Of a stretch of 14,872 bases of DNA, positions 1-9,398 are shown piece after piece. Below the pieces are notes generated by a model. The model was not told where the DNA came from. It saw nothing but the letters and a program-made list of their open reading frames with translations, and ran no database searches. Both the position numbers and the translations under genes were made by a program. The first letter of the stretch is position 1. Each line of letters opens with the position of its first letter. The DNA is from Smittium culicis (Eukaryota; Kickxellomycota; Harpellomycetes; Harpellales; Legeriomycetaceae): the NCBI GenBank assembly GCA_001970855.1, contig LSSN01004566.1, forward strand, positions 1-14,872, written 5' to 3'.

Positions 1-24
1 AAAAAAAAAATTAAAAAAAAAATT
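1..24. repeat. Duplicated A-run unit
   Basis: Ten A followed by TT occurs twice in tandem. This is a simple low-complexity tract beyond the 3' end of the minus-strand gene that stops at 57. Nothing further can be said. Confidence 0.5.
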
Positions 25-31
25 AAAACAT

Positions 32-53
32 ATGTCAAACCAATGTCAAACCA
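32..53. repeat. 11-bp perfect tandem duplication
   Basis: ATGTCAAACCA is present twice head to tail, immediately downstream of the stop codon of the minus-strand gene, so it probably lies in its 3' untranslated region. No function is evident. It looks like a slippage duplication. Confidence 0.6.
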
Positions 54-56
54 AAT

Positions 57-2974
57 TTATCTTTTTCCAGATTTCTTCTTCTTGGATTTAGATTTTGGCG
101 ACTTTTTCTGTTTACTGTTGGATATAGAAGAATTTTTATCCTTATCTTGTTTTATCTCATTTATATCCTTTGCACTTTGAATAGTGTCCGATTTATTTAA
201 AATTTCTTGATCAGCTGAGATTTCAGCTACTTCTCCCGCCAGTTTTTCAGAAAATCCTTCATTAAACCCTACTGAAGATTTGCGGCCTAACTCCGCTTTT
301 GAAATCCCTTTTTTATTCTTACAGATATCTTCGCTTGTCGCTATATCTGGAATTTCGACATTGGAATCATGGGTAGAATCAATTGCATCTTTTCTATTAT
401 CATTTATTATTGTATTGCTATTTTCATTGCTAAAGTTAGTATTACTATCAATCGAATTATGGTCAAATTCAATAACGGTCTCTTCCAAGTCCCCCCTCTT
501 AGCTGCCGCTGTGGCAGCAGCAACACGTGCGCTACTTCTTGTAGACCTCGTGACTTTATTCTTAAAGTTTTGATCACTAATATCATCAAGCGTTAGTGGA
601 AGATCTGTGACACTGCTGATATTTTCTTCAGTTTCTATCCCAGAGTTTGGATTTCCATGAGCTATCTCACCTCCACTTTCTTTAACTTCAACTTCAATCA
701 AATTAACGTTTCCCAAAATATGATTTTCTGGGACATCTGCATCCGAAGCTTGGCCATAGTCGCTGCTGGGTTTATACAAAGCATTTTGATCATTTTTCAG
801 CTCAGGTTTATCATCTTCTAACCTATGCTTTATAGCTGGGCAAGATGGAGGCTCTTCCATTTGATCTGTGGAGACATTTCTATTATCTGAATTATGGTCA
901 AAATTTAAAAGATCCTCTCTGCTAGGATGAATAGCTATTTGACTTTTATTAGAGAATTCATCATTTTCACTAGCACTAACAGCTTCATGACTTTCTTTTT
1001 GGGGTTGAATATAAGCACTATTACTTTCTGGTGAGGATACGATTTCGTCTCCAGATTGAACAATACTGTCTAGGATCTTTTTTTCAACGTATGCTGTTTT
1101 ATTAGCGCCGACAGTTATTGAAGGAATTTTATTTTCAGCTTCAGTAGCGATATCATATGGCTCTTCTGGAAAACCTTTATTAGAACGGCCAGTATTGTAG
1201 TCAAGTAAATTTGAATTATCAACATGAAGAGTATTTTCTTTTATGTTTAATGAGTCTTTGTTACTATTGTCTTTATCGCTAGTGAAATTTTCGCATCCAT
1301 TTTTTAGAGTAATGGATTCAAACGAGCTGTTAATTTTTTCTTGTTCGCCGTCGTCCTTTACATTCTCGTAGTCGTATAATTTGTCTATCAGGATCGGCGA
1401 GTTGTCATCAGCGTATGACTTATTCGTATTCGCGCTTATAAAACCTTCAGCTTCTTTTATCATATCGTTATTATCATATGTGTTCTCAGTAGCTTGGGAA
1501 ATGTTTTTTAACTTTTCTAATTTTTTACTTTTTTTGATCTTTATCTTTGTTTCTGTAAAACTGGCTTTTGGAGAATTTTTCTTCATTTCGGCCAAGTTAG
1601 ATTCACCACTCATCTTATAATATTCAGGATTGATGTTATTTTCTTTGGTATTGTTGAGAGTTCTATCACTACTATTTTCGTTTGATAAATCTTTTTGAGT
1701 ACCAGAATGAACATTGTTCGGCTCTAGGTATTTGAAAGATTCCTGTAATTGTTCATCAAGAGAATCATATTCTACGTTATAATAAAATAAAATATTATAT
1801 TGGTTATTTATTTTCTATGAATTTTACTATAAAACTATAGATGAGCATTAATTTTGTTATCTTATCAACTAATTGAAATCAAACCTGAGCTTCGGTATTT
1901 ACTAATTTTCTGTACTGGCACCAAGTTGTGAATATGATCTGGGCTACTAAATTTAGAGTCGGGTTTAGTGATGGGGCCGCTATAACTACTATCAGAATTC
2001 TCAGAGCCATCTCTAATAGCTACAGCAGTGATATTTCTTAAATTCTCGATCTTATTTTTTTTTATTTGCGAGCTTGTTCCAGAATTAGATTTCTTCTTAA
2101 TTCTCATTTTCTTGGATGTATAATCACTGGAATGGCTATTTGATAGGATTCTATTTTTAGTTTTTTTAGAATTATGAAAATTTTTGTTATTATTCTGCGG
2201 AATTGGTATTGCTGGGAGAGACGGTATTGAGTTTATTTTGCTAGGGTTTGATAGTAATGTGAAGTCAGAATCAGGATCTAAAGAAAACTCATCTTTGGAT
2301 ATATCTAACCAACCTTCACTTATCTCGAGAGGTTTTGGAGGATAACTAAACTTTAAACTAGATGACAAGCCAGGGTTATTCAGTCTTGTGGGCTCCAAAC
2401 TGAGCAAGCAATCTGACTCGATACTCGTTTCTAAGCTTTTACGAAAAGGGTGGCGGTAGTTTATTTCTATCGTCTTGCTTTTGTGTAGATATTCATTAAT
2501 TTCGCCATTGTTATTTATCCTGTTATACTCAAATATGTCTCTGTTACTTATATTGCTTGTGTTGGAATTTCTGTATCTTCTATAAAAATCACGATTACTA
2601 GTACTAAAATCGTCTCTGCTGCTGTTACTAACACTTCTGGACATGTTTTCGGCGCTAAATACACTTCCACATTCGCTGATGCTCCTACTTCTGCCATAAA
2701 TGCTATTTTCATCTCGTGGACTCATGTAGTTATATATCGAATTACAAGTGTTTTTATAGTCTAGCAACTTGTTTTTATGGTTTTTTAACTTTTCGTTTCT
2801 GTAATTGTTTAGAAAGGAGTCAACTAAAGAGTGGTCATTTCTAGTATTAATTCTATTGTTATTGCTGTAATTATTTACATTGCTTATCTGCGAGTTTAAT
2901 GCACTAGTTTCTTCGTTCCGAGGATTTTTTCCTAATGCTATTTTTTTTGCACCTGCAACTAAGTTTGTCCACAT
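57..2974 (-). CDS. Large low-complexity protein with Lys-rich tail, two exons, function unknown
   Basis: I do not recognise this protein. Exon 1 runs from the ATG at 2974 to about 1903 (or 1885) and exon 2 from 1771 to the TAA at 57. The reading frame is open upstream of the first ATG of the second frame (1613) back to an ACGTAG acceptor at 1772-1777, and it enters in phase 1. Two donors in exon 1, GTAAAT at 1902 and GTTTGA at 1884, are both phase 1 and restore the frame, giving about 928 or 934 residues. The N-terminal half is rich in Asn, Ser and Arg. The C-terminal half is acidic and rich in Ser, Asn, Asp and Glu. It contains a basic and alanine-rich patch (RSTRSSARVAAATAAAKRG) and ends in a Lys/Ser tail (KKSPKSKSKKKKSGKR) that could act as a nuclear localisation signal. 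There is no signal peptide or membrane segment. The short motif FDHNS occurs twice. Disorder and a nuclear location are inferences from composition. Splitting it into two genes is the alternative, but exon 2 would then discard 52 in-frame codons before its first ATG. Confidence 0.7.
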
Positions 2975-5900
2975 AATGGATAATGAACTTTCAAATGTTT
3001 CGTGATCAGTATACCCTTGATGTAATTTCGAAAGTAATTATCTATTATGTTTGATAAAGTATGATAAAAAATTTCTTTATTAAAATTTGGATGTTTTTTT
3101 TTTTACTTTATAACTATTTATCTAGAAATTTTCAACATTTAAATACAGGCGTAAGCGCAACTAATTAAAAAAATTGGTATATGATATTTTTTCCTTTTCA
3201 TATAAATATATGGGTTCGGGATAGAATGAATAAAATAGTTATTAAATTGATTATTTAAAGTCCACAGAAATATAGCAATAAATGAGTATACTTTAAAGCT
3301 AAAACGCTGGTTTTTTTATATCATCCCCCAAGAGCTTCTTTTAAGTTATTAAAAAAGAAATAATACTCACGAACTTCAATTTGCTGAAATATATTCATAT
3401 AGCATATTTTAAATGTGGAGTTGTAAAATAAACCACTTACTGTTTAAAATAGAGGTATAATGATAAACGTGTTCGTGCTGCAAACTTTTCAGAAGATTAG
3501 TATATTTAATGAATTACTATTTCTAGTAAAAGTGTTGTCTATATTAGGGGACTTGATTGCGATACGCTTGTTTTTTTTAGCTTTAAAGTCGAGTTTTTAA
3601 AATAATACAAGGATAAAAAATAATTGATATAGTTACAATGGAATAAAATATATTAAAAAAATATTAGTATGTTATATGTAGATAAAAGGGATTGGAATAA
3701 AATGTGTAGAAATAAATGTGAGAAGGTGAATTTGTATAAAATATGAAAGCAAATTTTGAAGTAAATAAATAAACATATACTGCAAAAATTAAGTGATGTG
3801 TAAGGTTTTTTATTTTACCAAATTTAATTGTATGAATATGATAGCCTTAAATAATCAAAGTGAAATTATTTTTGTTAGTAATATGACTATATCGATGTTT
3901 TTTTTAAAATAGTAAGATAAGCAATTTAATAGGCAGATAGTATTAGAATGCTTGTGACCTAAAAAAAAAAAAAGAAAGTTTTTTTAGATTGTTTTACGCA
4001 CTAACATGAAAATAAATAAACAAATAAAAAGTTTGGATTGAGAGGCGAGAGTGTCATCAGACAACTGAGTATACATATACTGCAATTCTGACTTGGTATC
4101 AACAAAAGTAAAATGGAAAAAAAAAAAAAAATTAGCATAGTGAAATTAAAACGACTGAGATAGTGAGAGTATATATTTTTTATTTTGACCATTTGAACTT
4201 GTTTGTCTAGCGCGTGAGTATAGACGAATTTTTTTTTTAATCATGGGCTTTTCTATTGTTAGATTTAAAGCCAAGTTGATGGTCTATCAAAGTTATTAAA
4301 GTACATTGAAATAAAGTACTTGGGTGCATTATAACAAATTTAAATGAGAATATGATTTTAATTCTTTTTTAAGCGTAAATAGTTGGCTTATTTTATGCGG
4401 ACATTAAAATTTAGGCTCTAGAAAACAGGAATTTGCATTTCTAAAACTGAGTAAATATAATTCACATTTCATTTTTTTTATGGAAACTGATATATTAGTG
4501 GGGAAAACACGATTTTACGTTTAATTTATTTTCCCTTACAAGTCATTCAATCTAATCTGCACTAAAATTAAAATAAAGTGGGAGGTATTAATAATCCTAT
4601 ATACTTAAAAATAGTGAAATGTATTTTTAGTAATCCATTTCAGGTATGGTAGGTCATTAATTAATAATATAAACTGACCATTAGCATTAATTGTGAGAAA
4701 TTAAATTCCGAAAAACTATAATATATTGGATTTCTACAATATTTATACAAATAGAAACTCTGCATAAAAACAATTATTGAATTATTAGCTTACCCCCCCT
4801 CTCCATTAATAAGTGGATATACTTTTACAGGGGCTTGGTACTTGTAAAAAAGATATTATTTCGCATGAACGTTAGAACAAAAGCTTCTATTTGCTGGGCT
4901 ATAGTGAAACTCCAATAAATTTTATTAATTGAGCTAATCCTTTAAAGGCTAGGCTTAGATGGCTAGTTATGGCAATTGAAGATGTGCCAGTATCGCTAGA
5001 AAGGGAGCGCGAAAGAATGCGTATTTTTAAAATTGACTCTAAATTTCAATTTTAGTAAACCAAGTGAAATAACATCTTTTAACATATAGCATAAAGTCTT
5101 ATCGCGCTTACTTTTGCTAATAATTTTATTCAGTTCAATAATTATTGCTGTATCAAAAAGCACTCAAGAATAAAAGAACTGCAATTATTCACATCATTTA
5201 AGCGTGGAATTCAAAAGGAATACTGCGGTAATGCCATTGGCCACAAAGATCCAACAAAAATAATAAAAGGGAATTAAGTTTGGTGTGAGAAACTTGTATC
5301 TTATCTTTTACGGCAAAAAAATTTACCATTTAGCATTTATGAATCAATTCGCATATTCTATTGGGCGGTGCCGAGTAAAGAATAGATTAGACCACGTGGA
5401 TTAATTGGGCCAATAGCTATGCGTATAAAAAAAAGCTTAAAATTTAGATTTTGTTAAATTGTATCATAATTCGAATATTTTTGTCACAAGGATTTCATGC
5501 AAAAATTATTAGAAATTAAAAAAAATAAAGTTTTAATTAACGATAGTTGGCGAATGAGAAAAAAAATAAAGTGAACATGCTCGAAGCGTAATCGATAAGA
5601 ATGGGATTTATTGTATTGTTCTGAGTATTTTTAGTATTCAAATATAAAATCGCGGCAAGTCCAACCAAGGCCATATGAACGGGCTATCTCGGCGTGTTCT
5701 TATTAGCTTATAGGGCTTCAAGGAATAACGGAATTAAAAATCATCAGCTGACATAATTCAAACGAAGGCTATTTGTTTGTCCAGTAACCCTTAAACATCT
5801 CTCTAATCAGTACACTGCTTTCAGATACAGAACTAATCAACTAAACCCCACGTTAATTTTAATTCCATAGCTCTCATAAAATTACCCGCTTGAAGAACAA

Positions 5901-6774
5901 AAAATACATTTTAAAAGTTTTATTGTCTTCGAAAAGGTTAATAAATTATACTTATTTGCTAAGCCTATTATTCAGGCAACAAATAGTCATAATATTGATT
6001 ATTAATCTACTAAATCAGTAAAACCCAGATCACTAATACAATATTAATTGCTCATTTTTATATTCCGGCATATCTGAAGTAAATATTTTAAAATAATACC
6101 ATACCTTAGATCAAGTGTATGATAACACAATGACAATCCAAGTTTTTGTTCACTTTTATGTTGTTGCTAATAAGCCATTCGAGGTAAAAATTGATGACAA
6201 TTGAATGTCATCGTCAATATTTTAGCCCATAGCCTCAATATATGAATTTATGTTGCAATTTCCACCCTTCTATTTGGATAATTATCTATTTTATAAAAAA
6301 ATTATTATTTGCTCTATATCCATCAGGCATGATACAAATTATGTTTAACTGCGAGTTTCAGACATAAAAAAACAAATAAAGTAGCAATGTGCTGACTTCA
6401 TACACGTGCTTGATCAAGATTAACACACAATATAAAAAAAAATATGAAAGAAATGTCAACATTAGAAACTATGCTGTAGCTTTCCACGAGATTAGGTTTC
6501 TTGATCAAAAACTAATCTATTGTGTATAAAATAAAGTAAAATAAAAACCAATTGGTATGATCGTATCAAAAGGAATCTATCTATCAAAATTTTGTAGCAT
6601 TTTCATAATCTTGTATTGTGTTTGCGTTTGCGTTTATTTTCATCTGATATTATGCCATTTAATATTGTTCATATGTACTAAAAATCCGAAATTTTAAAAA
6701 GTAGTATGTGCTCGCCGTATCTTTATGTTTATTATACAACAAATTTCCGAAAATAAGTATATCCTGTTATCGAA

Positions 6775-6797
6775 AGATCGACAGATCGACAGATCGA
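6775..6797. repeat. 8-bp tandem repeat (AGATCGAC)
   Basis: The unit AGATCGAC is repeated almost three times, so ATCGA recurs every eight bases. It sits in otherwise A+T-rich intergenic DNA. It is most simply a small microsatellite. Confidence 0.75.
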
Positions 6798-7112
6798 TAA
6801 GATAAATAAATTTATATTCGGCCAGTCATGAATAGGCCCTAGATGTTAAAGACGAAGTGAAAAAGGATGAAGACATGCTTATCGAAGGAACTGAGCATTT
6901 TTACTAGTAAAATTGACTGTAAATTTAAATATAAAAAATAGGTAATCGATTTAAACCATAATTGAAAAACCAAAAAGTGTGAAGATTTGATGGATCTAAT
7001 GAAAGAGTATCTGATTTTTATAGATCTTATAAGGTTTGTGTATGCTTTATTCAGTTTTTTTCAACAAAAAAAATCAAATACCACATATACAAATACAATC
7101 AGCTAAAACATA

Positions 7113-7131
7113 CCTCCCTCCCTCCCTCCCC
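7113..7131. repeat. CCTC microsatellite
   Basis: Four CCTC units are followed by CCC. This is a pure pyrimidine tract, conspicuous because its surroundings are nearly all A and T. No function is evident. Confidence 0.75.
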
Positions 7132-8201
7132 AAATTTATGCAACTAGAGCTCAAAATTTATATAATATAAGGTCATTGTGAAGATGCGAGTAGAGTTAAA
7201 TTATGGATGTGTTTACAGGCTAACAACTTTGCAAGCGTTTATATCTAAAACCACGATGGAGCTGATAGGTGCCTATATGTGGGAGCGACTGACTTTGTAA
7301 GAGTAAGCTGTAAGTAACACCAGATTTGAGCGCTAAAAAAAATGGTTAAAAACGATGTATTGCTAAAATGATGAATTTTTTTAGAGTTTTTTGTGTAAAG
7401 TATCCAAAATTAATAAATAAACTAATAAATAAATTAAAATGTGTAAAGACAATGTTTGAAGAATGGTGGGAATCGGTGCGATCATTTTGGTAATTTTGAG
7501 ATAGAATCATAAAAACAACCTAAACTGACATTGAACGCCTTTCCCTATTCCAACGATTGGATCCTATAGTTAAAAAAAATGGAAGAGAGTGTATTGAACT
7601 CGCATTTAAGCTGGGGGTAATAAACCCTGCTTCACGTCATCGTAGCATACAAAACGTGCAATCACGATTTTATTATATACTGATAGGTAGTCGGTTATTT
7701 ATGATGCTTAAAAAATGATATATATTTAATCTGTTATTATCGAAATTATAAAGCATATGTGAATGAACCATAAAATGGGATAAAGCTGTGAGCATATTTC
7801 ATTTTAATTATTTTAAAGTTAAATGGAGGGTCGGGAATGTACCAGTGATGATTATTGGAATAAACAAATATTGCAATAAACGATGAACGCATAATTAAGA
7901 ATATTTACACAATATACGATTAATGAGAATGAGAAAAGGTTTTGCATTATAAGGCAAACGGATAAGCATAATTTTTCTTCAGTAAAAACTAAACACTAAT
8001 AGAAAAAAAAATTTTTTTTCAAGATAGAAAATGATTTTGAAGCGATGAAAATTAGTTTGATTATATATTTATTTTTTGCTGATTGTGTGTATGAGGCGGA
8101 CTGTTAGATCAAATTATGCGTAAAGGATAAAAAAACGAATAATAATTATAATAATAAAAATGGGGTGGAGAAAAAAAAAAACGGTTCACCCAAGATCGCT
8201 A

Positions 8202-8592
8202 TTACTTTGATGATTCGAGTCTTTGCTGAAGTTCCTCTTCAGACAATTTGTCGGGCATTGGGACATCAGAAAAATCTTCCTGATCAATAGCACTTAATGA
8301 GTACAAATCTAGTTTATTTTATGGGTGGTGGAAGAAAGGGAGGGGGTGGGTCTCATTTATTACAACTATTTTATTATTATATATATAATAGGATGTGCTT
8401 ACATATTCCAAAGACTAGCCCACTCAAACCGGCGAACGTTGCGATATTGCGGATGCGGTACTGCTTGCGCCCACGCTCGAATGATTCGTTGAAATCGTAG
8501 TTTTGGATTGCGTAAAATCTCTTCGTGCTGCGTGGCTGGGCTACTATCCTGCTCATTGCAGCGCCCATTCTTGGTAACTTGCTTGTTAACAT
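8202..8592 (-). CDS. COA3: Cytochrome c oxidase assembly factor 3 (COA3/CCDC56), two exons
   Basis: Exon 1 is 8592-8403 and exon 2 is 8308-8202, 98 residues in total. The 94-base intron has donor GTAAGC and acceptor CTAG and splits the codon of Tyr64. After splicing, the protein reads through a basic stretch (GRKQYRIRN, residues 41-49), one membrane segment (about 49-70, with GLVFGIYLYSLSA), and then QEDFSDVPMPDKLSEEEL (73-90), ending at a TAA. Basic residues before a single membrane helix, followed by Y-x-Y-S and an acidic DFSDV motif, are the signature of the COA3 family, and the size fits. COA3 is a mitochondrial inner-membrane protein that, with Cox14, binds newly made Cox1 and links its translation to cytochrome oxidase assembly. 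The start at 8592 has A at -3. Methionines at residues 9 and 13 are alternatives, and the Arg/Ser-rich first 25 residues could be a mitochondrial targeting segment. Read without splicing, the frame would end in the intron just after CKHILLYI, losing the conserved tail. Confidence 0.93.
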
Positions 8593-9398
8593 TGTGCTAA
8601 TAATATTATTTTTGTTTTATAAAGAGGATATATCTCGATTTGATTATAATAGAAGAGTTTTTTGTCTAAATCTAATTCAACTTACTTTATTGGTTTTTTT
8701 TTTTATTTGATAAGATAGAATATGCTTTTGATATAACTAGACGACTTTTTAAGTTTTTATCTTTGGAAAAAAAAAAACCTCCAAAAAGAATAAATCACTC
8801 CACGAAATTAATGACATTGATTAGTTTGAAAGTGCACTAAAAGTAATATCATAATTGGTCAATCGTCCATCATATCAATAATTGATCATCCAATGGGGCT
8901 ATATGACAGGACGTAATATTTAACTATAAATAATTACACATTTGCCATTGGAAGTTCAATGGATCATAAGCCAATAAATAGCAGTACGTAGATTATAACA
9001 TTATACTCTTTCAAGTATATAAATTAAAGCTGTAATAAAAAACTATGCTATAAAAAAACACTAATAGGGTTTAGTTTACGGAAAGCTGAATATTAAAATT
9101 TTTAGTAATTTATTTTACTACAATTGAAATTTAAAGCACTAATTAGATAAGTTATAACTATAAACCCAGTGTTAACAAGATAAATAATTAAATGTGTTAA
9201 AAAGATATCCAACTATTTAATAAATTGGAAAAAAATGATCGTCTCTAAAAGAAATGAAATATAAGATTGAAATGAATCTATAATAGGGATTAAATAATAG
9301 AAATTAAATAGTTAAAATTTTCTTTAATCTTCAAATAAAAAAAATATTAAATTTTGGGAGGTGAGAATGAAGTAGCGGGAGATAAAAATGCTAAGAAC
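8593..9398. other. Intergenic region: COA3 promoter and MBIP 3' flank
   Basis: This A+T-rich stretch between two minus-strand genes holds no coding region I can support. It must carry the COA3 promoter at its left end. A TTTATAAAA-like element reads on the minus strand around 8612-8622, very close to the start codon. Three CCAAT-type pentamers lie at 8854-8951. The right end should contain the MBIP homologue's 3' untranslated region. Confidence 0.5.
8854..8951 (-). promoter_or_regulatory. Cluster of CCAAT pentamers upstream of COA3
   Basis: CCAAT reads on the minus strand at 8858-8854 and 8951-8947 and on the plus strand at 8890-8894, about 260 to 360 bases before the COA3 start. In many fungi the HAP (NF-Y) complex binds CCAAT in promoters of respiratory genes, so a cluster before an oxidase assembly gene is suggestive. 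Pentamers occur often by chance, so this is a weak call. Confidence 0.2.

Larger units (their letters stand above)
2975..8201. other. 5.2-kb A+T-rich intergenic stretch with no supportable gene
   Basis: Apart from one 63-codon chance frame at 4001-4192 (minus), no ATG-initiated frame here reaches 60 codons, and I found no set of shorter frames joined by plausible splice sites that gave a recognisable protein. There are long A and T runs, an 8-bp tandem repeat at 6775, a CCTC tract at 7113 and scattered less A+T-rich patches (about 4800-5030, 5160-5430, 5600-5720, 7170-7300 and 7450-7650). Short open stretches in these patches are no longer than expected by chance for this composition. The end next to 2974 should hold the promoter of the large minus-strand gene. 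The end next to 8201 should hold the COA3 3' untranslated region. Undetected non-coding RNA genes or decayed mobile-element remnants remain possible. Confidence 0.6.

Noticed and set aside
4001..4192. 63-codon minus-strand frame with a hydrophobic Phe/Leu run
   Set aside because: It is encoded by A and T runs in intergenic DNA, with no conserved feature. It is likely spurious.
5096..5278. 61-codon plus-strand open stretch with KELQLFTSFKRGIQKEYCGN, considered as a decayed gene
   Set aside because: It has no ATG, is followed by stops, matches nothing I recognise, and frames of this length arise by chance several times in a window of this composition.
5392..5399. CCACGTGG palindrome (E-box)
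   Set aside because: It is a single 8-bp site far from any gene I can support, so a regulatory role cannot be argued.
7575..7605. Minus-strand B-box-like GTTCAATAC followed by a T run, resembling the 3' end of a tRNA gene
   Set aside because: The T-arm stem has two mismatches, no matching 5' acceptor strand (TGGAAGA) lies at tRNA distance upstream, and no convincing D or anticodon arm is present.
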